Shown one piece after another: positions 15,272-23,420 of a stretch of 64,000 nucleotides of DNA. Source of the stretch: Clostridiales bacterium. GTDB taxonomy: Bacteria > Bacillota > Clostridia > Christensenellales > Aristaeellaceae. The notes beneath the pieces were generated by a model. The model saw nothing but the letters and a program-made list of their open reading frames with translations, had not been told where the DNA came from and searched no databases. The stretch is from contig SVGN01000008.1 in NCBI GenBank assembly GCA_015056315.1, positions 22,864 through 86,863 of the forward strand, in the 5' to 3' direction. Each line of letters starts with the position of its first letter. Positions within the stretch are counted from its first letter, which is position 1. The position numbers and the translations under genes are program-made.

Positions 15272-17983
15272 TCAATGGGCGGCATCCCAGTCCTTGCCGC
15301 GGGAGACCTCTGCCACCAGAGGCACATTCAGGGTAACGATATTCTCCATGGTCTGCTGCAAAAGGGCGGCCACCTTGTCGGCCTCCTCCAGGGGGCATTC
15401 CACCACCAGCTCGTCGTGTACCTGCAGAATGAGGCGGGCTCTGCAGCCCTCCTCCCGCAGGCGACGGCTGACGCTGACCATGGCCAGCTTGATGATATCG
15501 GCAGCGGTGCCCTGCACGGGGGTGTTCATGGCAGCCCGTTCGCCGAAGTTGCGCACATTGCGGTTCTGAGAGCGCAGCTCGTACAGCTCCCGGCGGCGGC
15601 CGTGCATGGTCTGGGCATAGCCGGTCCGGTTGCCCCTCTCCACGCAGGCATCCATAAAGGCGCGCACGCCCGGGTAGCGGTGGAAATAGGTCTGTATGAA
15701 CTGATCCGCCTCTTTGCGGCTGAGGCCTGCATTCCGGGCAAGGCCGAAGCCGCTGATGCCGTACACGATGCCGAAGTTGGTGGCCTTGGCGGCCCGGCGC
15801 ATGGCGGGGGTGACCTCCTCCATGCTTACGCCGTGGATCTCAGCTGCGGTACGGGTGTGGATATCCTGCGCCCGGCGGAAGGCATCGCACATGGCGCTGT
15901 CGCCGCTGAGGTGCGCCAGCACACGCAGCTCGATCTGGCTGTAGTCCGCATCCAGCAGGATGCAGCCTTCATCTGCCACGAACGCCCGGCGGATCTCCCG
16001 CCCTTCCTCCGTGCGGATGGGGATGTTCTGCAGATTGGGCTCCAGCGAGGAGATGCGCCCGGTAACGGCGGCGGTCTGGTCGAAGGTGGTGTGTACGCGG
16101 CCATCCCGGCTGCGCAGCTTGCGCAGACCGTCCACATAGGTGCTTTGCAGCTTGCTGAGCTTGCGGTAGCGCAGCAGCGGCTCGATGGCCTCGTGGTAGG
16201 GGGCCAGCCCCTCCAGGATCTCGGCGGTGGTGGAGTAGGAGCCGGTCTTGGTCTTCTTGGGGGCGGGCAGGCCCAGCTTGTCGAAAAGCAGCTCGCCCAG
16301 CTGCTTGGGGCTGTTCAGGTTGAAGCCCTCCGGTGCGCCCGTCAGGGAGAGGAACTGCTTGCGGCAGCGCTCGATCTCGGCGGTGAACTGGCCGCTCAGG
16401 TCGTCCAGCACCTGCACATCCACCAGAAAGCCCTCTTTTTCCATGTCGAAGAGTACCCGGGTCAGGGGCAGCTCCATATCCACCATCAGGGCGGTCATGC
16501 CCCGGGCCTCCATGCGGGCCTTCTGGCGCAGGCAGAGGGCGTACAGATCGTGAGCGTTGGGGGCGGCGGGCGCTCCCTCCTCGGGCAGCCCGTAGTCGGA
16601 GGCGATGGCCTGGCCCAGCGGGTCGTGCTTGCGGGCGGTGTGCAGCAGGTAGGAGCCCAGCAGAGTATCCCAGTGGGCGGTGGGGGTGGGCAGCTTGTAG
16701 CGGGCAGCCTCGTGCATCAGCGCCTTGGCACCGTGCAGGATCAGCGGCACGCGCTCCAGTACCGGCCTGAGCGCCGTCAGGATTAGATCCGGGTAAAGAC
16801 CGATGCCCATCAGATCCTGCACGATGGGCATGCGCCACAGGTGCATATCCGCCGTCAGCAGGGTGATCTCATCCGGCTGGCAGCAAAGGGTGGCGTATTG
16901 GGGGGCGCTGTCTGCCAGCGCCTGAGCGGCTGCCTCCAGCAGGGCGGCATCGGTGTAGACGGTCTCTCCGGCGGGGGCAGGGGCCATGGGCAGGTCGCTT
17001 TCCGGCTCGGTCTGCATCACCGTGGCAGAGACGGCGGCGCCATTCTTGCCTGCGGCCCGGCGGGCGGCGGCGGTGCCCCTGGGGGCGGGCGCAGCGCTCA
17101 CCGTGCTGCCGGAAAGCAGTGCCTCGATGTTCTTGGCGGTCTGGTTCAGTTCGTATTTGCGGAGCATCTCCAGCCCCTGATCCATCTCCTGCCAGGTGCA
17201 GGCGGCAAAATCCGGCTGGATGGGGGCGGTGCGGCGAATGGTGCCCAGATCCCGGCTGAGCAGGGCCACCTCCTTGCCTGCCCGCAGCTTCTCGCCCAGC
17301 TTGCCCTTTACCTCGTCGGCATGAGCCAGAACATTATCCAGCGTGCCGTACTGGCTGATCAGCTTGAGGGCGGTCTTTTCGCCGATGCCCGCAATGCCGG
17401 GAATGTTGTCGCTGCTGTCGCCCATGAGGCCCTTCATATCGGGCACCTGCCCGGGGGTGTAGCCGTAGTTGTCGAAAACGCCCTGGGCATCCAGCAGCAG
17501 GCTCTCGCTCACGCCGTGCTTGGTCAGGATCACCCGGGTCAAACCGCCCACCAGCTGCAGGCTGTCCCGGTCGCCGGTGAGGATATAGGCAGAAATGCCC
17601 TGCTCGTTGGCCAGCCGTGCGGCGGTGCCCAGCAGGTCGTCGGCCTCGTAGCCCTCCAGCTCGCAGGTCTGGATGTGCATGGCCTTGAGCATTTCCCGGA
17701 GCAGGGGCACCTGGGGGCGCAGCTCCTCGGGCATGGGCTTGCGGGTGCCCTTGTAATCCTCATACAGCGTATGGCGGAAGGTAGGGGCGTGCATATCCAG
17801 CATCACGCACAGGGCATCGGGCCGGTAATCGGAAAGGGCCTTCAGCAGCATGCTGAAAAAACCGTGGATGGCGTTGGTGTAAGTGCCATCGGGCGTGGTC
17901 AGGATCGGCAGGGCGTGGAATGCGCGGAAAACCAGGCTGTATCCATCCACCAGCAGCACGCTGGAAACCTTGTGTTGGCTCAT
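15272..17983 (-). CDS. polA: DNA polymerase I
   Basis: A 903-residue family A polymerase for gap filling, Okazaki-fragment processing and repair. The N-terminal 5'-3' exonuclease (residues about 8-290) carries LVDGYSLVFRAFHAL and EGYEADDLLG. The middle 3'-5' exonuclease-like part lacks the acidic DxE motif, as in many Bacillota, so proofreading is not expected. Polymerase motifs are intact: DYSQIELRVLAHLSGD (A), RRAAKATNFGIVYG (B) and QVHDELVVE (C). The ATG at 17983 has GGAGG four bases upstream. It heads the minus-strand operon from a promoter at 18034-18063. Confidence 0.97.
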   Translation of the reverse strand: MSQHKVSSVLLVDGYSLVFRAFHALPILTTPDGTYTNAIHGFFSMLLKALSDYRPDALCVMLDMHAPTFRHTLYEDYKGTRKPMPEELRPQVPLLREMLKAMHIQTCELEGYEADDLLGTAARLANEQGISAYILTGDRDSLQLVGGLTRVILTKHGVSESLLLDAQGVFDNYGYTPGQVPDMKGLMGDSSDNIPGIAGIGEKTALKLISQYGTLDNVLAHADEVKGKLGEKLRAGKEVALLSRDLGTIRRTAPIQPDFAACTWQEMDQGLEMLRKYELNQTAKNIEALLSGSTVSAAPAPRGTAAARRAAGKNGAAVSATVMQTEPESDLPMAPAPAGETVYTDAALLEAAAQALADSAPQYATLCCQPDEITLLTADMHLWRMPIVQDLMGIGLYPDLILTALRPVLERVPLILHGAKALMHEAARYKLPTPTAHWDTLLGSYLLHTARKHDPLGQAIASDYGLPEEGAPAAPNAHDLYALCLRQKARMEARGMTALMVDMELPLTRVLFDMEKEGFLVDVQVLDDLSGQFTAEIERCRKQFLSLTGAPEGFNLNSPKQLGELLFDKLGLPAPKKTKTGSYSTTAEILEGLAPYHEAIEPLLRYRKLSKLQSTYVDGLRKLRSRDGRVHTTFDQTAAVTGRISSLEPNLQNIPIRTEEGREIRRAFVADEGCILLDADYSQIELRVLAHLSGDSAMCDAFRRAQDIHTRTAAEIHGVSMEEVTPAMRRAAKATNFGIVYGISGFGLARNAGLSRKEADQFIQTYFHRYPGVRAFMDACVERGNRTGYAQTMHGRRRELYELRSQNRNVRNFGERAAMNTPVQGTAADIIKLAMVSVSRRLREEGCRARLILQVHDELVVECPLEEADKVAALLQQTMENIVTLNVPLVAEVSRGKDWDAAH

Positions 17984-18033
17984 AATTCCTCCAGTGGGCG
18001 GGATTGGCATAAAGCCTGCCCATCATAAAGGCT

Positions 18034-18063
18034 ATTATACCACAGATGGGCCGCCCGGAACAA
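18034..18063 (-). promoter_or_regulatory. Promoter of the polA operon
   Basis: On the minus strand: -35 TTGTTC (18058-18063), an 18-bp spacer and -10 TATAAT (18034-18039). Transcription should start near 18027, about 45 bases before the polA ATG. Confidence 0.7.
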
Positions 18064-18123
18064 CCGCAAGGGGCAGGGAGTGCGCCTTTTTACAGGCTGT
18101 ACACATCTGCCGGTGCTGCCTGT

Positions 18124-18173
18124 GGGCTTTCGCAAACGAAAGCCCCCGGCAGCGGGGTGGGCTGCCGGGGGCT
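18124..18173 (-). terminator. Two overlapping inverted repeats between nrdR and polA
   Basis: A 12-bp stem (AGCCCCCGGCAG / CTGCCGGGGGCT, 18141-18173) and a nine-bp stem (GGGCTTTCG / CGAAAGCCC, 18124-18145) share bases 18141-18145, so only one can form fully. They lie after the nrdR terminator and before the polA promoter. They may be back-up terminators; neither has a clear U-run. Confidence 0.4.
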
Positions 18174-18193
18174 GGGGGCGGCGTGAAGGGCAT

Positions 18194-18222
18194 TAAAAAA
18201 CCGGAGGGGCAGTGCCCTCCGG
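18194..18222 (-). terminator. Terminator of nrdR
   Basis: An eight-bp stem CCGGAGGG / CCCTCCGG with a six-base loop, followed on the minus strand by a run of six T residues. It sits 15 bases after the nrdR stop. Confidence 0.85.
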
Positions 18223-18236
18223 TCATGTTATGGCTG

Positions 18237-18716
18237 TCAATCATCGGCTGCGGCCCGCTTGGCGGTATCCCGCACCAGCTTGTTGAGCTCGTCCATAAAG
18301 CTGGAAACATCGGTGAACTGGCGGTAGACAGAGGCGAAGCGCACATAGGCTACTTCGTCCAGCAGCTTCAGCTCCTCCATAACGGCCTCGCCGATGCGGC
18401 GGGAGGAAAATTCATCATCGCCGCTGGAATGCACCAGCTTTTCCACTTTTTCTACGATGGTATCGATCTGGGTAACGCTGACGGGGCGCTTCTGGCAGGC
18501 GTGCAGCAGGCCCTGTTTGATCTTGGCGCTGTTAAAGGGCTCGCGGCGCATATCCTTTTTGACCACCATCACCGGAGAGGTCTCGATCTTCTCGTAGGTG
18601 GTAAAGCGGCGGCCGCAGTGCAGGCACTCCCTGCGGCGGCGGATGGAGCTGCCCTCCTCGGTGGGTCGGCTGTCAATGACGCGACTGTCCAGATAACCGC
18701 AATACTGGCATCTCAT
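18237..18716 (-). CDS. nrdR: Transcriptional repressor NrdR
   Basis: A 159-residue regulator of ribonucleotide reductase genes. The zinc finger has Cys3, Cys6, Cys31 and Cys34 (MRCQYC, CLHCGRRF), and the ATP-cone domain spans about 49-139, starting VVKKDMRREPFNSAKI. It senses ATP/dATP and binds NrdR boxes upstream of nrd operons; none was identified in this window. AAGGAGG precedes the ATG, a good promoter lies upstream, and a terminator follows. Confidence 0.97.
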   Translation of the reverse strand: MRCQYCGYLDSRVIDSRPTEEGSSIRRRRECLHCGRRFTTYEKIETSPVMVVKKDMRREPFNSAKIKQGLLHACQKRPVSVTQIDTIVEKVEKLVHSSGDDEFSSRRIGEAVMEELKLLDEVAYVRFASVYRQFTDVSSFMDELNKLVRDTAKRAAADD

Positions 18717-18791
18717 AACGGTATTTCCTCCTTTTTGACAGCGGTGCGGGAACCCTCGTCCGCTGGTAACGATCCCTTTATGTGGAAAACC

Positions 18792-18820
18792 AGTATAACA
18801 GAGAAAACGATCAAATTCAA
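18792..18820 (-). promoter_or_regulatory. Promoter of nrdR
   Basis: On the minus strand: -35 TTGAAT (18815-18820), a 17-bp spacer and -10 TATACT (18792-18797). It lies about 75 bases before the nrdR ATG. Confidence 0.7.
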
Positions 18821-18851
18821 GGCTTTTCGCAGGGTATGTGGAAAAATTTCC

Positions 18852-19115
18852 TCATTGCTGCCAGCATCCGGCCCCTTCTTTTTGGTGGATGGTGACCAGC
18901 ACCACATCATCGCCGATGCGGTACACATCCTCCCAGGGGATCACCAGACCGCATTTTTCGCCGCGGAGGCTTTGCAGAAGGGAGGTGTCCGCAGGCACCA
19001 CCAGAGCGGTGATGCGGCTGTCCTTCAGGCAGAATTCCAGATCCATCACCCGGCCCAGCCGTCTGCCGTCCGACAGGTCGATCACTTCTTTTTGCTTCAG
19101 CTCAGAAAGGGTCAC
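18852..19115 (-). CDS. YlmC/YmxH family PRC-barrel protein
   Basis: An 87-residue protein with a PRC-barrel: LSELKQKEVIDLSDGRRLGRVMDLEF, then IPWEDVYRIGDDVVLV. This is the YlmC/YmxH family found in spore-forming Clostridia and Bacilli, named for a sporulation link but of unknown molecular role. I choose the GTG at 19115, which gives the family's usual N-terminus and has AAGGAG nine bases upstream. Its presence suggests descent from a spore-forming lineage. Confidence 0.85.
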   Translation of the reverse strand: MTLSELKQKEVIDLSDGRRLGRVMDLEFCLKDSRITALVVPADTSLLQSLRGEKCGLVIPWEDVYRIGDDVVLVTIHQKEGAGCWQQ

Positions 19116-19224
19116 TCGGGTCAGCTCCTTTTCGGCATATGCATACGGGAGAAAAAACGGGGGAGAAGTCGCGGGGGAGTGGTACAGCCTATGCGCGCCG
19201 GGGCGGGAACGTGCGCCCAAAAGA

Positions 19225-19262
19225 AAAAACCGCCTGCAGCGCGTTGTCTGCCAAGCGGTTTT
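19225..19262 (-). terminator. Terminator of the RNase P RNA gene
   Basis: Arms AACCGC (19228-19233) and GCGGTT (19255-19260), extended by partial pairing inside, followed on the minus strand by a T-rich run. It lies just past the predicted 3' end of rnpB. Confidence 0.75.
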
Positions 19263-19266
19263 ATTG

Positions 19267-19606
19267 CTGCCGGTGCGGTCGTAAGCCGAGTTCTGTCGTA
19301 GGACGATCATCTATCTACGCCGCACGTTGCCGCACGGCTCAAGCGTTCTCTTTAAGAGCACGACGGGCCGCCGTATTGCCCTTGATCGGAACTTGCATCG
19401 GGTGGGGTTTACAGCGCGTATCCGTCACCGGTACGCGGGTGAGCTCTTACCTCGCCTTTCCATCCTTACCCGGGAGGACCCGGGCGGTCTATTTCTGTTG
19501 CACTATCCTTGGAGTTGCCTCCACCGGCCGTTAACCGGCACCCTGCCCTGTGATGCTCGGACTTTCCTCATAGCTTGCGCCACGCGATCGTCTGGCCGCC
19601 CGGCAG
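19267..19606 (-). ncRNA. rnpB: RNase P RNA (catalytic subunit)
   Basis: About 340 nt that form the catalytic RNA of RNase P, which removes 5' leaders from tRNA precursors. Conserved blocks on the minus strand are GAGGAAAGTCCGAGC near the 5' end, ACAGGGCAGGGTGCC, CCCGATGCAAG, and the terminal ACAGAACTCGGCTTACG. The ends are set by the P1 helix: CTGCCGG at 19606 pairs with CCGGCAG at 19273-19267. A strong promoter and a terminator flank it. Confidence 0.95.
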
Positions 19607-19614
19607 CGGCAAAA

Positions 19615-19643
19615 AGGATAGCACGCCCGGGCAGGATTGTCAA
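19615..19643 (-). promoter_or_regulatory. Promoter of rnpB
   Basis: On the minus strand: perfect -35 TTGACA (19638-19643), a 17-bp spacer and -10 TATCCT (19615-19620), nine bases before the mature 5' end of rnpB. Its -35 overlaps that of the divergent promoter at 19637. Confidence 0.85.
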
Positions 19644-19666
19644 GAAAACATGGGCTGTGTTATCAT
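19637..19666 (+). promoter_or_regulatory. Divergent promoter for the NTF2-like gene
   Basis: A -35 TTGTCA (19637-19642), an 18-bp spacer and -10 TATCAT (19661-19666). Five of its six -35 bases are also part of the rnpB -35 on the other strand, so RNA polymerase cannot hold both at once. Confidence 0.55.
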
Positions 19667-19711
19667 GATGCCGGAATACCCGCTAAACGATCGGCAGAGG
19701 AGGCGGAGACC

Positions 19712-20083
19712 TTGGATATCCATGCGTTCTGGCAGGCTGTGCTCATGCAGGATGCCGCTGCGCTGGCGGGCTATTTTGCGCCCGGCACACAGGTGCACTG
19801 GCATTGCACCAACGAATGCTTTACCGCGGAGGAATACATCCGCGCCAACTGCGAGTACCCGGGGCAGTGGGCGGGGGAGGTGGAGCGCACGGAGCCGGTG
19901 CCCGGCGGGCTGGTAACGGCGGTGCGCGTATACCTGCGGGATGGCAGCGCCTCCTTCCACGCCACGTCGTTTTTCCGGCTGGAAAACGGGCTGATCACCG
20001 CTTTGGACGAATACTGGGCAGACGACGGGCCCGCCCCGGAGTGGCGCAGACAGCTGGGGTTGGGCTGCTCCATCCGACGGTAA
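19712..20083 (+). CDS. NTF2-like / SnoaL-like small protein
   Basis: A 123-residue protein with the NTF2-like cone fold pattern: FWQAVLMQDAAALAGYFAPG at the N-terminus, then EEYIRANCEYPGQWAGEVE and alternating strands ending in LDEYWADDG. Members are small isomerase-, hydrolase- or binding-type proteins with a hydrophobic pocket; the role cannot be read from sequence. I choose the TTG at 19712, preceded by AGAGGAGG with eight bases of spacing. It is divergent from rnpB. Confidence 0.75.
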   Translation: MDIHAFWQAVLMQDAAALAGYFAPGTQVHWHCTNECFTAEEYIRANCEYPGQWAGEVERTEPVPGGLVTAVRVYLRDGSASFHATSFFRLENGLITALDEYWADDGPAPEWRRQLGLGCSIRR

Positions 20084-20213
20084 AATATTATTTTTTTATT
20101 TACATTTTGTTACAAAGGAATTTCGGAGTGTGTGTCGAATACCATTCCGTTGGAGCGGACAGGCCGTTTGCTCCGCAAGAAAAGCTACACCCTAAAACGG
20201 AGGTTTGAAAACG

Positions 20214-21431
20214 ATGACACGGGTTTTGAGAACGACCGCACTGGCCACTGTTTTTGTGCTGATCGCTCTGCTGCTGCCTGCGGGCGCCTTTGCCAAAACG
20301 CTGGAGGAGTGGCTGGATGGCTACGATACCGGCGAGATCTGGTTCGGTGAGGATTTCCACTACGACATCACCGACGAGGAAGCCTGCTGGGAACTGCTCA
20401 TGAAGCCCATCACCGTGCTGGATGTAGGCCAGAAGGAAGTGGTCGCGCCCCGCACCGGCCCCGGCACCGACTACCCCAAGGTGAATACCGATAAGCTGGG
20501 CGGCACCATCAACGGTTCCTCCGCTGCCGTGCATGTGCTGGGCGAGGATGAGGACGGCTGGACGAAGATTGAGGGTCTGGATTATTACAACCGTATGATC
20601 CGCGGTTATGTGCGCACCAACCTGCTCAAGACCGTTACCCCCCGAAGCGATTACGGCCTCATCATCGATAAGCTCACCCAGCGGCTGTACATTTTCAAGG
20701 AGGGCAAGCTCTGGTCCAGCTGCCTCATTTCCACCGGCCTGCCCAACGACAGCCAGCCCTACAACGAGACCGCCGCCGGTGAGTACCTGATCGCCAGCCG
20801 CATGGGCGATTTCGACAGCGAGGGCATGATCTGCGCCATGGCGCTGCGCTTCAACGGCGGCGATGCCATCCATCAGGTGCCCTATGTGTTTCTGGCCGAC
20901 GGCTCCAAGCGTTTCACCACCTGGGAGGCCAAGCTGGGTCAGCGTGCCAGCCACGGCTGTGTGCGCGTGGCCCGCGCCGCCAACGAGGATGGCCTCAACA
21001 TGCGCTGGATCTGGGATAACATCAAGGTGGGCACCAAGGTGCTCGTGTGGGATGACCATGGCCGCCGCCAGCCCTACCCGGAGGATGCCCTGGAGCTGTT
21101 CTACAACCCCAAGGGCGGCAGCTACTACCATGCGGATGCCAACTGCAGCAGCGTCAAATCCCGCTACCTGCCGCTGACCGGCTTTACCTACGGCGAGCTG
21201 GAAAACGAGGAATATGCCGAGCTGAAGCGCTGCATGAGCTGTATGCCGGTGCTGCGCAAGGGCGAGATCGATGATCAGAACCGCCTGCGCGGCGTGGAGC
21301 CCCTGACGGACAGCAGCGTTACCGCCCCCACCGGCGAGGAAGGCGCGCCGCCTTCCAGCCTGGATACCTCTCTTGTACACGAATCCGACGAGGGGGATGT
21401 GATCATCGTCATCACCCCTGCCGGTGAATAA
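20214..21431 (+). CDS. Secreted L,D-transpeptidase (YkuD)
   Basis: A 405-residue exported enzyme. A signal peptide ends near AFA-KT (residue 27), an SH3-like region follows (about 60-140), and then the YkuD domain with the catalytic SHGCVR motif, Cys249. It should form 3-3 peptidoglycan cross-links or attach proteins to the wall. The C-terminal 110 residues hold a small domain with YHADANCSS and LKRCMSCMP, a probable zinc site seen in other clostridial surface proteins. The ATG at 20214 has GGAGG ten bases upstream. A terminator follows. Confidence 0.9.
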   Translation: MTRVLRTTALATVFVLIALLLPAGAFAKTLEEWLDGYDTGEIWFGEDFHYDITDEEACWELLMKPITVLDVGQKEVVAPRTGPGTDYPKVNTDKLGGTINGSSAAVHVLGEDEDGWTKIEGLDYYNRMIRGYVRTNLLKTVTPRSDYGLIIDKLTQRLYIFKEGKLWSSCLISTGLPNDSQPYNETAAGEYLIASRMGDFDSEGMICAMALRFNGGDAIHQVPYVFLADGSKRFTTWEAKLGQRASHGCVRVARAANEDGLNMRWIWDNIKVGTKVLVWDDHGRRQPYPEDALELFYNPKGGSYYHADANCSSVKSRYLPLTGFTYGELENEEYAELKRCMSCMPVLRKGEIDDQNRLRGVEPLTDSSVTAPTGEEGAPPSSLDTSLVHESDEGDVIIVITPAGE

Positions 21432-21436
21432 ATGCC

Positions 21437-21469
21437 AAAAGGATCGATGCTGCATGCGTCGATCCTTTT
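21437..21469 (+). terminator. Terminator after the L,D-transpeptidase gene
   Basis: An 11-bp stem AAAAGGATCGA / TCGATCCTTTT with an 11-base loop. The A- and T-flanked stem can act in both directions. Confidence 0.8.
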
Positions 21470-21501
21470 GCTGCTCTTGCACACAGGAAAGGAGAAGCGC
21501 C

Positions 21502-22242
21502 ATGCGCCCTGAAAAACCCGCCATGATCCTCTTTGACTACGGCTATACCCTCCTCTACGAGCCGGGAGCGGATTTCCTCCGGGGCGAGAAGGCGGTTTTT
21601 CCGTACATTCGGGAAAACCCGCTGGGCAAAACCGCCGAGGAGCTTTGCGAAGCCGGGCTCATCAACTTCCGTCAGCTGGCGGATTGCCGCCATATGGGCT
21701 ATGAGATCAGCGAAATGCAGCTGAACCGGTGCAAATACGATGCATACGGCATCACCTTTTCCATCCCCATGCAGCAGGTGGAGAATATTCTGTGGGATCA
21801 TGTCTCCCCCGGGGCCTGTATGCCCGGAGTGCATGAGCTGCTCGCTTTTTTGGAAAAGCAGGGCATCCGCTCGGGGGTGATCAGCAATCTGGGCTGGACA
21901 GGTGCTGCCCTGAAGCGGCGCATCGACCGGCTGCTGCCGGAGAACCGCTTCGAGTTCGTGCTGGCCTCCAGCGAGTACGCCTTCCGAAAGCCCCACCCCG
22001 CCATGTTCCGCATCGCCCTGCAAAAGGCGGACCTCAGCCCGGAGCAGGTATGGTTCTGCGGCGACAGCATGGCGGCGGATGTGTGCGGTGCCCATGATGC
22101 GGGCATGTTCCCGGTGCTTTACGAGGGCGAGGCGGCGGATGGGGAGCACAGCCCCTATCTTGCGAAAAACCGGGAGCTCCGGGTCGATTTCGACTATCTG
22201 CACATCCGTCACTGGCAGGAGCTGATGGCACTGCTGGGGTAA
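21502..22242 (+). CDS. HAD-superfamily hydrolase with DYGYT motif
   Basis: A 246-residue HAD-fold protein. The nucleophile Asp12 lies in LFDYGYTLL; the usual second aspartate two residues later is Gly14, a variant known in a subset of HAD proteins. Motif III appears as RKPHPAMF and motif IV as WFCGDSMAADV, as in phosphatases and dehalogenases. AAAGGAG precedes the ATG by seven bases. The missing acid/base Asp makes ordinary phosphatase activity less certain. It ends before a bidirectional terminator shared with the convergent dipeptidase gene. Confidence 0.8.
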   Translation: MRPEKPAMILFDYGYTLLYEPGADFLRGEKAVFPYIRENPLGKTAEELCEAGLINFRQLADCRHMGYEISEMQLNRCKYDAYGITFSIPMQQVENILWDHVSPGACMPGVHELLAFLEKQGIRSGVISNLGWTGAALKRRIDRLLPENRFEFVLASSEYAFRKPHPAMFRIALQKADLSPEQVWFCGDSMAADVCGAHDAGMFPVLYEGEAADGEHSPYLAKNRELRVDFDYLHIRHWQELMALLG

Positions 22243-22331
22243 GGCTGCCGGGGCACCGGCCTGCTGCCCGGATGCGGAAATGCGCCCGCCCTTTCAATAG
22301 CGCAGCGGATGCCGCGGGCACCGAACACAAA

Positions 22332-22370
22332 AAAACGGTTCGCGAACCCATTTCGGGTGCGAACCGTTTT
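22332..22370. terminator. Bidirectional terminator between HAD and dipeptidase genes
   Basis: A 12-bp stem AAAACGGTTCGC / GCGAACCGTTTT with A/T runs on both sides, placed between two convergent stop codons. Confidence 0.85.
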
Positions 22371-22445
22371 GCTTTTACAGAAAACGAAAGGCTGTACGGC
22401 TATGTTGGAGCGGCCTGCCGGGCAGGCTGCGCTCCCCGGACGCAC

Positions 22446-23357
22446 TCAGCCCCTGTCCAGCCGATCCATGTAAGCGGCAAAGTTGCCGCCTGCCAGCTTC
22501 TCGATCAGCGGGGCGGAAAAGCCCCGCTGCTGCATCCGCTCTGCCAGCGCAGGGATGGCGCCTGCGTTCCGGAGCCCTTCGGGGTACTCGTCGATGCCGT
22601 CGAAATCGCTGCCCAGCCCCACATGATCCTCGCCGCCCAGCAGGCACATATGCACCATGTGGTCGATGACCGTGTCCATGTCCGCATGGCCCTTATCCGT
22701 CAGGAAGGGCACATAGAAATTCACGCCCGCATACCCGCCGGTGGCAAACAGCTGCCGGAGCTGCCGATCCGTCAGGTTGCGGGGGTGGCCGCACAGGCTG
22801 CGGGCGCAGCTGTGGGAGGCCATGCAGGGAGCGGGGCCGTCCATCACTTCGTCGCTGCCGCGCTCGTTCAGGTGAGAGATATCCACCGCCATGCGGCAGC
22901 GGCGCATCTCCCGGACCACCGCCTGCCCGAAGGGAGTCAGCCCTTCCTTGGATGCCCCCTTGGCCGGGTGGGCCAGTCGGTTTTCGTTGTTCCAGACGAT
23001 GGCCGCCGCCCGCACGCCCAAGCGGGCATAGTGTTCCACGGCGGCAAGCTCCTGCCCGAAGGCTTCGCCGCCCTCGATGGTCAACAGGATGTTGGCCTGC
23101 CCCGGCAAGGCCTCCCCGATGTGACGGATCTGCCGGAAGCCCCGGGCCTTGAGGGCTTCAAAGGCGGCCAGTTCCCGGGGGATGAGGTCGCTGTCGGCCC
23201 CGGTGAGGCCGTTGGCCCCTACGAACAGCGCCAGCGCCTGCACCCGGGTATGGCGGGGGTCGGTCAGGTGGGCAAGCTGCACATCCATGGCTTCGGCACA
23301 GGCCCGGGGCTGGGCCAGCCGCCATAGGGTATCGGCGTGGGTATCGCAGATCAGCAT
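22446..23357 (-). CDS. Membrane-dipeptidase family (M19) dipeptidase
   Basis: A 303-residue cytosolic zinc dipeptidase. DTHADT near the N-terminus is the M19 metal motif HxD; the bridging Glu lies in LTIEGGE, and further ligands are in DISHLNERG and MASHSCARSL. GLGSDFDGIDEYPEGL is a family signature. It hydrolyses dipeptides, including some with a C-terminal D-residue. GGAGG precedes the ATG. A terminator from the upstream GuaA-like gene separates them, so it probably has its own promoter. Confidence 0.9.
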   Translation of the reverse strand: MLICDTHADTLWRLAQPRACAEAMDVQLAHLTDPRHTRVQALALFVGANGLTGADSDLIPRELAAFEALKARGFRQIRHIGEALPGQANILLTIEGGEAFGQELAAVEHYARLGVRAAAIVWNNENRLAHPAKGASKEGLTPFGQAVVREMRRCRMAVDISHLNERGSDEVMDGPAPCMASHSCARSLCGHPRNLTDRQLRQLFATGGYAGVNFYVPFLTDKGHADMDTVIDHMVHMCLLGGEDHVGLGSDFDGIDEYPEGLRNAGAIPALAERMQQRGFSAPLIEKLAGGNFAAYMDRLDRG

Positions 23358-23382
23358 GTGGAGCCTCCTTTCAGGCGAGAAA

Positions 23383-23403
23383 AAGCGCCCAAATTGGGCG
23401 CTT
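23383..23403 (-). terminator. Terminator of the GuaA-like gene
   Basis: The near-perfect palindrome AAGCGCCCAA / TTGGGCGCTT is followed on the minus strand by a T run. It lies between the GuaA-like stop and the dipeptidase start. Confidence 0.8.
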
Positions 23404-23420
23404 CAAAAATATGCGGTCCC

